Positions 15,401 to 30,400 of a DNA stretch of 64,000 bases are shown here, piece after piece. The stretch covers positions 12,836,501 through 12,900,500 of the forward strand of contig NC_053190.1 of NCBI RefSeq assembly GCF_905163445.1, given 5' to 3'. Below the pieces are notes generated by a model, which saw only the letters and a program-made list of their open reading frames with translations, was not told where the DNA came from and searched no databases. The stretch is from Pararge aegeria (Eukaryota; Arthropoda; Insecta; Lepidoptera; Nymphalidae). The position numbers were made by a program, and so were the translations under genes. Position 1 is the first letter of the stretch, and each line of letters begins with the position of its first letter.

Positions 15401-18400
15401 ACTTTTGTCCAGTGCGTACATGACGCGGCGCGGTTTAACCCTAAAATACAATTTGTAGAGCTCTTAGACTATCTCTCCTATGAGTGGAGACGTGTACGAG
15501 TTACTTGATTTATAGGCCGTGGATGAGGTTGGTTAAAAAAGGTATCGGGGAAATGATTTTCCGCATGTATTGAGAGCACGCTATTGTTATTGTTGTGATT
15601 TGTAACAAATGGGCAGTAATTTCGGAATGCGAAAGCAAAGGTCGATAGATTGGCTGCAGCGGCGGCGGCGGGCCCACTAATCGATCGTAGTCTGTGTGCA
15701 CACCGCTTGCTGGCTACACTGCACTCGTGCCCGCCAGCCACTGTCTCGCTCGCAGCCGCCTCACTTCCGATAACCCATCCTACTCGCCTCGTTATTCATC
15801 GGCCCTAACCCCGGTAGTCGTTGCCTCCCGGTGTCCTCTCGTATTTAGACACTGCACTATCTAATTTATGTTATTGCCCGACAAAAAGGAGAGATTCTCA
15901 ATTCCGTTCTCAAATTTTATTCTTCCTGTAATATTTTCATCGAACTTGTATATTTTTTAAATTCCTTGTAAGGTTTTTCGTAATTTTTCACGATTAGTTA
16001 AACATGATGTTTTACTTAACCTTTTTTCCGATGTCTCATTATAGAATTTCTTTTACCCATCTGCGGCCTTGTTAGAGAGAGTCTGTTTTGTTTTCCTGTA
16101 AGATTAAATTTAAATTAATTGTACTAATTACAAATTAATTCTACTAACTGAACTAACTGATTGTTTACTTCGTCTGAATGGGAAGCTGTCAAAGACCGGC
16201 AAAGTAGCACAACTGATCGTTTTAACAATTTTGGTTACGGACTCTTCAATCATCATCATCATCATCATCATATCAACCCATTACCGGCCCAATATAGAGC
16301 ACGGGTCTCCTCCCACATTGAAAACCGGTTAAGGCGGTAGTCCACCACGCTGGCCTACAGTGGATTGGTGGACTCCACACATTTGAGAACATTATGTAGA
16401 TCTTTCAGGCATGCAGGTTTTCTTCGCCGTTGAAGTAAGTGATATTTTAATTACTTAAAACGCAAATAACTTGGAGAGGTCGTGTTGGGATTCGAACGAT
16501 TTGGGATGGGAAGGTACTACCCAATACGCTTATAGACGAGCGATATTATTGTTTCTTTCGAGTTATATCACTACGAAGGTGACTGTGAAAGAGCAACTCA
16601 AGTAGGTACAAATATCTCTGTTTAAATCGGTAAATCACAGTATCCGTCATTTCTTCAACTAACCTAAAATACTTGTATATTTCTGTAGATTTTGAATAGG
16701 ATTTTTTTTGAAAAATAACGTAATTTCATAGTATACAACTCTGGGGGACGGTAACGACTCTCTACGGTTGTAGTTATGATACCTAATGGACTATATCATT
16801 ATTAAGTCTGGCACCTCAACGGTGGTAGTTTAGACAGCACCTGATATAAATGGGGCATAATTTGCGCGAAGCTCGCATTTTAAACTAATTTAGAGTGGTA
16901 CCTAATTGGCTTAACAATTATTTTACCGCTATTAAATGTGTTTGAACTGGTTTGCGAATTTAAATAGTTTTATTTAACATCCTTATTTTTTTTGCAAACA
17001 CATTGATCGGATGGACATGTGCAGTGTATGGATGGAACGAGAACCCCCAAGAAATGAATGTAGACTGGAAGTAAAAATGTAGGGTAACATAGGCTGACAA
17101 CTATCTAGAGGCCGCGCCAGTGGTGGAATACAGAGGGACAGGAGAGTTTTGGGAGAACTTGTATGAATACCTCTCTGGGAGAGAAAACGGGATTTTGAGA
17201 AGAAATGGCGAATTTACCGTCTAACTTCACCGTTCGATTCGCTTTTCTAAGAGCAGCGGAGAAATTAGATAGTTACATTATGGGAATTAAGATTATGATG
17301 AATTCCAGCGTTTTCAATTTAATGCCAGTTGGTAACTTCAAAATATAGTGTTTATTATTAAGGAGGCTATACGGTTTATGAACAGGCTTCATCTACTTTC
17401 AATTGTTTGAAGGCCTTGGTTCTAACTAGCTGAGGAATAGCAGTGGCATTTAGTATCGGTAAGTGCGCCTGCGCAGACCGCTTACATAACACACCTGCCA
17501 TATCGGGCTGAACCTCGCGTTCACTCGCCCATTCTATGAATTACTTATAGGTCGTAGACCTTAGGCATTATTTCATTCTACTTGGCACACGATACGGTAT
17601 TGGTGACTAGGTTTACTTAGCTCACATATTATAAATTATTTATGTTATGAAATAAAAGTAAATCAAGCACTAAACGAGCCTAGGTATAATATACTATATC
17701 TGTATCGATATTATCTATGTATTTCATTTCTAAAAGTATAAAGAGGAAAGATTCGTTTTTTGTATGTTTTTATGTAATAAATAAATAAAAACAAATACCT
17801 ATCCGATTTTTGATAATTTATTTAAAAATTTGCACGGTGCAAAAATGCAAATGTCCCATGGCCAAGAGTAAGAGGGCGTCCATGCATGAGCACACACGCC
17901 CTCCCAACATATCTCATCAAATTTCATTAAGGAATGAACCCCTAACCTCCCCATTTATGGCGGATGATCCTAATGGAGATAGATCTTTAATCCATAAAAT
18001 GTTATGGATCATTATATCTAATCCGTCTTTATATAAGTCAAGAAGGAGACAAGATCGCAAAGTATTCTTGAGAATCTTCGCTTTTCTTTCGTGGTTTAAG
18101 GGAACCGCTAAAGTTACTTCATTTTCCGCGTTTTTGTCTTTAAATCCTTTACCATCCTAAGGAGCCGACTGCGGCTGAATGGGGAGTCTACTTTAAACAC
18201 TCCGGGCTCTCAACGACTGTGCTAACACCCCGATAAAATTTTAAACGGGCTTTCACGCTTCATCTTGTTAAAAACTGAATTACTTACTGCCCATTTGCAG
18301 TACACTTGACAGTTTTAGGGGTATTTAAATTCCGTAATATTTATTAAAATTGTCACTGTACATTTTTTTTTTATTGCTTTGTGACTAAACCCTTTATATT

Positions 18401-21400
18401 TATATACCACTTAAAGTTGAACTTTTAAAACGACTTTCTTCAAAAAGCAGACAGAAAGCGACTTTTTTTTTTTTCGTGTTCGACAGGGGTTCATTCCGAA
18501 AATGGGACCAACCATTTGAATTTCATAGAGATCTGATGAAGAGTTTTGGACACAAAAAATTAAAGCAAATTAACCGCGATTTCTGCTGTCGCATAAATCT
18601 GCACTGTTAACGTAATCACACAACATACGTAGTCATAGTTGCAAATTTTTCTTAAGTTTGACAACCTCCCTAGCTCAAAGCTGAGCGCTGTGCACTTAAG
18701 TAAGAGTTCCCGGGTTCGATTCCTGGCAGTAGGCGGGAATTTGGGAATTTATAATTTCCGAATTTTCTCTGGTCTGGTCTGGAAGGAGGCTTCGACCGTG
18801 GCTATTTAAACATCTAGTGGGATAAATTAATTTAGGTGTATATTCAGACATGTTTTAGGTGTTGACGGCCGAGTGGCGCAGTGGGCAGCGACCCTGCTTT
18901 CTGAGTCCAAGGCCGTGGGTTCGATTCCCACAACTGGAGAGTGTTTGTGTGATGAACATGAATGTTTTTCAGTGTCTGGGTGTTTATCTGTATATTATAA
19001 GTATGTATGTGTATTATATTCATAAAAAATATTCATCAGCTATCTCAGTACCCATAACACAAGCTACGCTTACTTTGGGGCTAGATGGCGATGTGTGTAT
19101 TGTCGTAGTATATTTATTTATTTATTATTTTATAGGTGTGGTAAAACATAGGCACTTTGAATGATATCAATCTAGGACGGCTATAAAATTGCCATAAGAA
19201 TGTATCTCAATTTATTTGTTGAATTAGATACAAAGTTGGAGCAATCTATTACACAACTTTGTGTGTACCGTGTTTTGGTTTATTCAATGAACAGATCAGA
19301 TATTTCTCAATTTGCCCGGGGGGAATTGGATTGCGACCTACAATGCTCTTACTGGACCGACCCCACTTAGCCTACAAGTTATAACTTACTAGTATAACGT
19401 TACTCTGCTTAAAGTATAGCGTCGCTAAATTATTTTGATTAATATTATTGGCCGATTGGCGCAGTTTGCAGACCCTGCTTTCTGAGCCCAAGGCCGTGGG
19501 TTCGATTCCCACTATTGGAAAATGTTCGTGTGATGTTTATATGTATATTCTATGTATTTATGTATATAACTCATAAAAATATTGATCAGGCATCTTAGTA
19601 CCCATAACACAAGCTACGCTTACTTTGGGGCTAGATGACGATGTGTGTAAAATGTCGTAGTATATTTATTATTTATTATCATTGTAAAAAATATAGTCTT
19701 TCGTGGTTTATAGATAATAGACTTAAATAAATGATGATGATATCTGCAGCTTCAGCTTCCTCTATATCGAATCAGCGTTCCGATCCGGTGGTATAGAGAC
19801 ACTAGAGTTATTAAAAATTTGTGGGTGACCTCTTTTCTTGAATAATAATAAAAAAAAATCTGTAACATAAGTTATAGAAAAAGTAACTGACTGGCTGATC
19901 TATCAACGCACAGCTCATTCCACTAAATAGTTAGGCCTAAAATTTTGCATTGATATACTCTAGCTATTATCGTAGGTGTCCGGTTAGAAAGTATTTTTGA
20001 GACATCCTTAAAGTAGGGGATTGTAATTTGTATAATAATTGAACTTAACGTGAGCAAAAGTTAGCCATCTTACTGATCTAACAAACAATGCAACAGAGAA
20101 AGTAGAATAACAAATTCGCATGTAATAAAGTTATTATTTATTATACAATGATAAAAACGCGAACCAATCTCATGGAAGTAATTTCATAGTAGGGGTAATG
20201 CGACTCCTTCGTGATTGACAGTAATTACTATGGCTTCAGACCGGCCTCTATTTAATGAATCTCTAAATCCACTGCTGCAAGACATGCTAGTCATTTTGCA
20301 TATCGACGTTAATAAGTTGTTGAAATTGGTATGACATTATTTGCCATTAGTTAAGATATAATTAAATGTTACGAGTACAAACAAGTCGTGTAGGCTTAAT
20401 TTGACGGCAAGAACTAATAACACTAACAAGACGAGATCAGCGATTTAGCTTTACTTACTTTATAGAAACCGATAAAGGTATGAATTCCATCCCCCAACAG
20501 GTTAGCCCGCTACAATCTCAGATTATACTTAACTATTTAAAATAAAGAATATTTGTATTTTCATGGTTCCTATAATATTGTAGGTAATAGGCATATGTAG
20601 CAGTGTTGAATCACCTTCTTGACTACTCTTGAATGAATGAATGAATGAATGAATGAATGAATGAATATACTTTTAATGCACACCACAAAAAGTACATAGA
20701 ACAAAAACTCTACTCTTTAAATATTTCTTTATTTTTATATCTCGCGGTCAGTTTTATTTCAATTTTTTTTTCTCATCTCGTTCAGCACCACACTTAAAGA
20801 TTTCAAGTGTTACAGTAATTTTATAAAGTCGGTAAATAACCAAACTTCTGATAACTATAAATTCATATTTGGCAGATATTTTATTAAATTGATTAGGATT
20901 TTGTAAATACACTGATAATTATTAATTAGTTAATAGATAGAAACAATGACATTGAGCTAGGGGTGTTTTGATACAAATACGACTGCATTATCGATACACT
21001 TCAGTTCTACATGGACTCGGACGATGTCTTAGTCGTTTATCACAAGATTTATTATCACAATTTAGTTATTTTTACTATGAAGAAGGTAAGTTAGGCATTA
21101 CCTATGTAGTCTAATAGCCTAAGTGTGATTATGACGTAGGTTTATGGCAAGCAGTTATATAAGAATGTTCGGTCTAACAGATTTTAACTTATTTTGTAAA
21201 TTAAAATTGTATCGCGCTTTATAAAATATGCTGAAGGAACGTTACAAACCTCATTGTTCGTACAACTAGTTGAAAACCTGCTGTATGCGGTGATCACAAG
21301 GCAAACTGCGCCCTCCGGTTTCTATCGGTCATTGTACCACAATAATCCGAAGTGTTATGTAACTAAGTATTATCGTGAACACTCGGGCCGATGTGGGCTC

Positions 21401-24400
21401 GGAGATAAAACCTTCAATAACTATTCATTTGATTATTTTACCATGAAATTGATAAAAATTATGAATGCATGCTTGCAAACGTACTTCTTATGTCATTATT
21501 AAGATTTATGCAATGCGGAAATGCGAACTCAGCTTATGAGACACAGAGACAACGATTAAAATTTATAGCTACTGCAGGTATACAGCGGAAGATAAAGTAA
21601 TTTTGTTTGAACGTCCTAATCTTTCTAACTATCAGTTGGATTACAAAATAAGGCTATTTATAATCACGTTATGAACCGGAGACGAGAAAACGAAATTATA
21701 ATTTGGGTGAGTGATACAACGCGTTGGGTCACGGGGTTTCTTTGATAGGAAAAGAAAGAGAAAAGAAGGTGAACTACAGCGGAAGATAAAGTAATTTTGT
21801 TTGAACGTCCTAATGTTTCTAACTATCAGTTGGATTACAAAATAAGGCTATTTATAATCACGTTATGAACCGGAGACGAGAAAACGAAATCATAATTTGG
21901 GTGAGTGATACAACGCGTTGGGTCAGGGGGTTTCTTTGATAGGAAAAGAAAGAGAAAAGAAGGTGAACTTTTTAAAATACTGCATTGCGAAGTCGACGGG
22001 AACAACTTTTAATAAATAATGATTATTGGAGCAATTTGTCCTATGGTTTATTTTACAGTCTTTGGTAACCAATTTAATTCCTACATAGTAATTAAAATCA
22101 TCATCATCAGTATATGCATATTGATGCATGCAGTGGCGTGCATAGAGGGTATATACAGGGTATGCAGACGATATAAAAAGAAGAAAATCTCCCGTGCGAG
22201 TTATAAAAAACTTACGGATAGGCATTGTAAGAGTTATAAAAAGCCTACCCTCAAGAATTTATAAGTCATGCTGGAGATTTCCTGCTGGAATTGTAGGAAA
22301 TTGAATCAAAATTGAATTTGTCGGGTTTTTTTTTATAAAAAACAAAAAAAAAACTTTGAAATGGTTTTTAGTTTTATTTGAACTGACTTTATAACATATA
22401 GATAGAGTGGCACTACAAACAAAGCTTGCGGGAGCGCGTAATCTCTAAAAGCACATTGCTATTCGTATTTTTTGAAAAACTGATGGGTTTGTTCAGACAT
22501 CAAACTGTAGTAAAAAAAATGTGGTGTTTTTTTTTCCTCTACAAGTCAGCCCTTGACTGCAATCTTATCTGGTGGTAAGTGATGATGCAGTCTAAGATGG
22601 TAGCGGGCTAACCTGTTAATGAGTATGGTACCGATTAGGGGTATGACACCCCTAATCGGTTCCTACGCGACATCGCACCGGAACACTAAATCGCTTAGCG
22701 GCTTTGTCGGTGTAGTTAAAAGGCTACTGTTACAGTAATTTTATGGCGATGATAAATAAAGTTAAACTAAGACATTTAATTTAATTGATTCGCATTTTTA
22801 ACAAATGTGCTGATAATTATTATTTGTATACCTACTACTAAATAGTTCTCAAGTAATAATTAAAATGATATTTGATTCACGGCCAATGGTCATGACATAA
22901 CGGCGGTGGGTAATTTGGTATAAATACGGGTGCATTGTCGATGTACAAACTATGCAAATATACCTGCTGGTGTCGCAGTCGTATCGTTACGCTTCTATTA
23001 AAACCTTTGAGCAACATATAGGTAGTTTGTCACTTCTGGCAGCGCATTAACAATTAATCGTAAGGTAAAATACTTCGTGCTTTAAAACGCCACACCTGTT
23101 TATCGCTCGCAGCGTAATTTTGAATCAAAATATTATTCATTATTATGCTAAAGAGACGTGATTGACTATGTAATTTATTACGTTGGCTTACGAACCTACA
23201 GCTTTTTAGAGTTCCGTAAATAAATGGTAAACTGAACTCTTATAATTTGGTCGTGTTCCATGTCACAACTATTTTAAGAAGATTGGCACTACAATACTGT
23301 CATGTTTTATGCTTTTTTCAATATTCATCAAACCCATTATTGTGCGTACATTTTCTTTTTCGTCTTACAGTTTACTGGCATACCTACCAGTAAACTGTAA
23401 GACGAAAAAGGAAATCAGTGCACAATAATGGGTTTGATGGATATTGAAAAAAGCATACAACCTCGACGTTTGAACCTTAAGGAATTAAACTCTATGTAAA
23501 GGTGGCAACTGAAAGTGATAGAAATTAAAACACATTTTCCAAGAAAGTTGGGTGACACGATATGCAATGTAGTATTTGAGATGAAGGATATTTACCAATA
23601 CAGAACTCTTCTCAGTGCGTGGTCCGACACCCACATGGCCGTTTTTTTTTATTAAGAAATCATCCTAGCGATATAACATGCAAACATTCACGCTTATGAT
23701 TTTAATAAAGATTATATTTTCTTACGAATTACCATGCTCTTAGCAGTTCTTGTTTACTACTCTATACAATTTTTTAACCTTTTACTTAGGAAGCTAACAC
23801 ATTTTTGATTTTCGATTCCAACCATTAACCCTAAAGGCCTTAACCGAGTTATTAAACACATATTTATAGCAATGTTTTTTTTTAATTCAAAGCAAACTGC
23901 ACAATTTTTGTAAGTGTGAAATATTGCTGTCGCTACAGTCTGCCATAATAAGCTTCTTTATAGTCTAACTAGCTGTTGCCCGCGACTTCGTCTGCGTTTG
24001 ATTTTGTTTTTAAAGTATTCAGTATCGCTAAGCCTTAAATGAGTATAGTAGTATTTATATATAACATGTGAGTTGTGACTGTCAATTAATCATAGACAAA
24101 TATTTTGCAATAAAATAAAATTGCGACTATAATTAAAGATCTAAGCTATCCTATCTCTTAAGTTGGAGCAGACTGCTCACGGTGTGCCAATTTAATTTAA
24201 AATCGGTTAAGTAGCTTAGGAGTCCATCGCGGACAAACATCGTGACAGGAGATTTATATATATTAAGATAGTCTAATAGTGTTATCAGAACTATGTTTAA
24301 TTAAACTTAATACTTCAGGGTACAATAAGAGCCATTTCTAAATAGCCATAAAAAAAATATATTTCTGATTAATTACACTTTTCTATTGATATTTTTTGGG

Positions 24401-27400
24401 ATTTAAATTCGACTCCAAACTTTAATGAGTTAACTATAAAATATTGAAATGAGAACGCATTTATTTCTTTTATAACTTCCTTACAATAAATTAATTAAAC
24501 ATTAACATCTAAATAACTAAATGATTTTCATAAATCTTCATAAATGTTGGATTTTTAAAGCCAACGTTCATTAAATAAAAAAAAATAAAGTTGTCTATCT
24601 ATAAAATAAGAAAAAGACAAAGTTGTAGAATGTTTACTAATACATTATGAGCAGCTACTCGAAACACCGGATGTTGCTGATATAAGTGGAACACATTTGA
24701 ATTATAGTATTAGATTAATGATTGTAACCTCGAACATCTGTCAGAGTTTAATATGATATTTGCCGGTACAGTGTTAGTTACAAAGATCTTGTAACTAACA
24801 CTGACTCTACTTGTATAGAAGCAGGGCATTACTTTGCGGATTCCATGATATATTATGAAAATAAAGTGTTACGGTATACTTCCGCTTTACGGTATACGCT
24901 ATATTTTCCAGATATTTTATTAAATTGATTAGTATTCTACAAATAGGTACCTACTCTAATAATTATTAATTAATTAATAGATAGTTTTCCAGAAACAGTT
25001 AAAATTATATTTGATTAATAACCATGTTCATGACATTGAGATGGTGGGTATTTTGATTCCTACATGGACTCGAACGATGCAAAGATACCTCCCGGTGTCT
25101 TAGTCGTTTATCAGAAGCTTAACTTGCTATACTCCGCGAAAAGGAGAATCTTTATGGTGTATTTTATAATTTCTTCAATCTTACTCAAAACCAAGCAGAT
25201 CTTCAGCAATGTACTCTCTACGTACTTTCGCACTCTCGACTTTTCAATGATTCATTGTAAATCCATTACCGGTCCACTACAAGGTCTAGGCCGTAGTCCA
25301 CTACGCTGGCGAATTGGTAGACTTCACACGCCCTAAAGAATATTACGGAGAACTCTCAGCTTGCAGGTTTCCTTCATCGTTAAATCATGTAATATTTAAC
25401 TTGTTACAAAGCCTGAAATCCTATTTAAACAAACTTGGTGCGGTATTCTTTGTAATAAATACACCGTTAGATTACCGTCCCGTGAAGCCTAGTGTATTGA
25501 GGATTCAGCCTCCTCCTGAGTTCGATTTTCGGCACACACTTCTACATGTAAAGAAGCATATCGTGAGTTAAGCTGCCCGAGAGTTCTCACAATGTCCGCA
25601 AAGGCATGTCAAGCCTAATAATTTGCACTAGGCTCGTGGTGGCCACACTAATTCTCCAGATCAACACCAGACCGGAGAAATCGCGCAATATACTTTCAAT
25701 GGTAGCAATAGTTTGTAAAGCACTTTTATAATTTAGTATCTAGCATAACTTCGTTTATTTTATGTACGAACCGAAACCTGCTTAACAAGATTAGTTTAAA
25801 ACCAAATTACAATAAAAATAACATTACAACTATTTTTGAACGTATTAACTGCCCATAGCCCAACCGTAAGCACCGTATTAAATTATTATCACCTTTTTTT
25901 GTTGTAAGTATAGTGGATATTTATTAGGGCGTGCTAGACCAACTTCTAACTTGTTGTGTAAGGGCCGTACAGTGCAGCACACGCGTCTTTTACCAACCAG
26001 TAACTGTCGGAGTGTTGGAGGGTGCAACTTTTGTCGCCGTTGGTACTCGTTTATTATGTTCGCCTTGAAGAGGCCGTTATCCTCTATATGATACTTGTCT
26101 TATCGTATGCCTTTACCGACGCATGTATATTAAGCGGCAGAAATATGTGCACGATCGTGTGAAATTATTAAATGTGATGTTTATGAACACATTATATTTT
26201 GTAAGTTTAATCGAGTGATTTGAATAATGTGTAAGCAATACTTAGACTTTAAAGCTGGCAACGTATTCCAGAGAATAAGCCGTTTTTTATACATAATATA
26301 TCTTTTCTTTTATTATCTTGGTTATGTATCGACATCATAATTGTGGCATGCGGCCATGGTAATATACTATAATAAATAATAAGTTGTATTAATTATGAGA
26401 CACAATTACTATCAATGTTCAGTATCACATACCTATTTTTACGATCTTTGGAAAGAAGAAAAATCAGTAGCAATAAGGTCGGTACTGATTTCACATACCT
26501 CGTTCATACCTCACTTAAATTACGTGCGGTTAGAAATAACTTTACAGTAGCTGATTAAGAATTATTAATCATTATTTGCAACAGGTTAAATATGAAAACA
26601 AACATTTGTATTAAATTAAAATAGCGATATACTAACATCATTTTAATAATTTACCAAATCAATTATAGGCGTGAGTACATAAAACGTGTTAGTTTATTTC
26701 GAATGAAAAGCATTCTATTTAAAATTCCATTCCCATTCCCACCGCACTATTTACAATATGACATCGAATTTATTGTACGTTTAGATTTTACTATCACCAA
26801 CTGTACTTTTACTTGTTTACATTATGCGTATGCACTCAATACGAAAGATAACATTCCGTTTTAAATTCTACGAATAGGTAAGTACTATATTATTTAATAA
26901 ATACAAGTACTGGGCGTGGCTACGCGATTTTTTGTATCCTTATTTCCCTACTAATGCGAAATATATAATACAGTAGCTTCTTGAAAGTAGGACAAAACAG
27001 AAGGTGGATTCGGCCCCCGTTACCATCCTACTGACGAAGACTTGCTGCCAGAAACGGATTCAAGGTAAGGGTTTAATAATACAACTGCCTTACCGCTTCC
27101 ATCTTATACTGCATCGTCAGTTACCAAGTAAGATTCCAGTAAGAGCTAACTTCTTGCTAAAAAAAAAACCATTCAATAAGTAAAATCAATCTTGACGTTG
27201 CTGCGTGAACGAACGTAATAACTAAATACTTTTGCAATATTAGTAGGGATAAATAGTTTAACGTGAGTTAATTTATCGTGACTAATGAATTTATTCTGCT
27301 ATCGACACGGTTATGTCTTCATTTAACCAGTGTTGGTAGCTTTGTTAATTTGAAAAGTCTATGTCACAAGGGAATAATAAAAAGCTACCCGCTATGCCAA

Positions 27401-30400
27401 ATATCTTCTACAATAATTATAAGAGTAGTAACGGAAATAAGGTAACAGCGAAAACAGTTCAAAGCGAAATTTGTACTAATAACTCCTTTTTGTTTCCTTT
27501 TCCTTGGAAATTTCATAAAACCCGCATTATAAAGCTGGTGGAGGCAAGACTATCTTTATAGATAATTAATATAAAATTGTGTTTATGACAAAATAAACTT
27601 TTTTTTCATCGATAACGCACTTCATTATTTATTATTATTTAACTTTGTGTATAAAACATTGCATTTAAGATACCAACGGCACATTGTATTTAAATTATAC
27701 AATAAACAATATTTGATAATTATGCCACAAGTAAATAATTACATAACCTCCGATAAGATTAACACTTAACTTGTTTTGGTTAAGTGGGACCTTTTCGTTG
27801 TTGTGCAACGTTTATAAATAAGTATGTAGATATGTGTCAAAAGTTCAAATGATAAGTGTTCAATTAAGAATATTTCTGATATAGTTACGGATATATACGT
27901 GTGGTTAAGTGAAAGATCCGTTGCAGAAGATGTGCTACTTGTTATTTAAGCCAATACTTTATTAAATTAGATAAATTTTTAATGAAATGCTCTATGAAAG
28001 TAAAAATATTTATTAAATTCATTAAGTGGACAAGATGTTATCCCTTGTGAGTGAATATAATCGGGGAATAAAAAAAGTGCCATTACTAGGCGTGCTGTAC
28101 GATCTTTTTTTATTCTATTTATTTAAACATCTTTATTGCGTAGTTTAGGATAAATAAAGAATATGCATAGAAAAATTAGAGGCAAAAGGCGACCTGATTA
28201 CTAAATGTTATAAGGTTCCTCTTCCAGGTTACCTAAACGATAGGAATATACATGAGAGACGGGAAATCGCAATTACAAAAAAAAAACAATAAGTAGGTAC
28301 ATAAATTAACACTCTAAATTACATACTATTAATAACTAATAAGATAATTTATTAAGAGAGAAGAATATAAGCCCTATATATATATATATATATATATATA
28401 AGGGCTTTGTGCATTGTAAAGATTGTAAAGCATTGCAAGCAAAATACAATCAATTCCGATAGTTTCCTCTTTTTTATTGTGAGTTGTGGTATATGATAAA
28501 CTAATTTAAATAGGTTATAAATAGGTACAGGTAGATAGATAGGTAGATCGTTATTAATAAATTCTAAGTGCGTAACATTAATTGTAAATTTAATTTATGT
28601 ATAATTTTATTCAAACAACCTTAATGTAGGTTCCTGGAATGTTAAGGACGTAAATACATACTTGCCTGTTGGTAATAAATTAAGATTTATTAGTTACTCA
28701 CCTACTATCGATCGTACACACAATATGTTCCGATAAACAGCACCAATAACCGTGCTAATAATAAACTACTGCATAATTCAAGTATAAATTTCTTAGGTAC
28801 CGTGTGAATGCCAATTATAAGATTTGAACTGATAAATTAAACGTACTAGTTATTATATACTACTTACTCGATATTCAAATTCAATTTATTTATGAATTAA
28901 TACAAGTTAATGTTACCAACCACTTTTTGATTTCCCTGCATAACAGTCATATACCTAGACTGTTTGACCCTACAAATGAAACAAATACTATGACACTCTC
29001 TGTATCTTGGCTATCAATCAATAAAGGTAGACAATATTTACTGGTAATGAATAAAGCATTAACTACGCCTGTAGAATTCGCTAAGATACGAGTATCAGTA
29101 GGCGGAGAGATTTATTATGCTTATCTGAAGACCATATCGAGTCGTTTTATCAAATCTTATAACAATAGCCTAAATACCTATTCAAAAGTAAAGTCTTTAT
29201 AAAACAGATGCAAAATTCCTCCTTCAAAAAACCTCTTGAATACCTTTTAAAGTTCACTTGAGATACAGATAGCGAAATAATAAAACATAACAAGGTTATA
29301 TTGAAATCAATCCATTAATAAAACTTACTATACTGTCCGGGTTTATCTTTACAAACGATCTATACCAGACAACCGTTGGAAAGACATAATCGCATAAATA
29401 TAGATGCAATCTTTAGTACCTACCGGATAAAAACTTGCACTTACAATGATTTTGCTGCGATAGGCTCAACATTGAAATTCAGTAACAAACTCCTGTACTT
29501 TATTGTGATTTTAACTTTGACGTTATAGTTTTTATCTTCGAAAACTTAAAATAAAAGAGTAGTGGGAAACAAGGTGCTAAGTGACCTGGAGCTGGAGGCT
29601 ATCCTTAAAATCTCTTGGTCTGAATTTCGCACTAATGTCTCCATACTACTAATAGAACTATGAATCAAAGGATACCTATAATAAATAATACTCCGTTACA
29701 AAATACTCTAGTACTTCTAAAGAATATTATGAACAAGTTATGCTTATTTCTGTCACGTAAGTGCTGTAGCACCCGCTACCTGCTCAAAACCACCAATCTG
29801 CATTGGAGCAACGTCTTCTATTCCTATAAGACGGGGAGACCTGTTCTCAGCGTTAGATTGATGATGATGATTCACATTTAGAATCCGTACTGAATTTTAT
29901 TGAATAAAAACAGCAAATCAATAGTAGTGTGTAATACTAAAAGCTTGACGATGAGAAATGTAATGAAACGAAACCGTGATAACACTATCAGTTCCGATAC
30001 GAGTATAAACCGACTGCGCATTGATAACCCTGCACTTAGTTGTGTCACCTCCAGAGCGCTTATCAACCATGTTTTGCAAAGTTGCCAACAAACAGCCTTG
30101 TAATTTATCGGTGGAACGAAAATATGAGTGTGTATAGTGATAAAGTGAAAATAAACAACATTATAATGATAAGAAACGATTATTATGAACGTTTATATTA
30201 ATTTGGTAGCAACTTAAAATTATGATTACGAATTTTATAGCATTTTTATCCGTCCTTGTAATAACTTGACTGCAGTAGATTCGAAATCCAGGAATCGCCT
30301 CACCATCAATGAAAAAGCTGTGTTATTGTGAAAATGTATAGATGTCAAGATTACTTTTAAAGACAAATGTGTCGCTGACACGGATAAAAAATTAAAAAAG

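Noticed and set aside
18864..18945. A tRNA gene (clear A and B boxes)
   Set aside because: The head continues into a SINE body that recurs at 19450 and 38661, and the arms do not form a clean cloverleaf.
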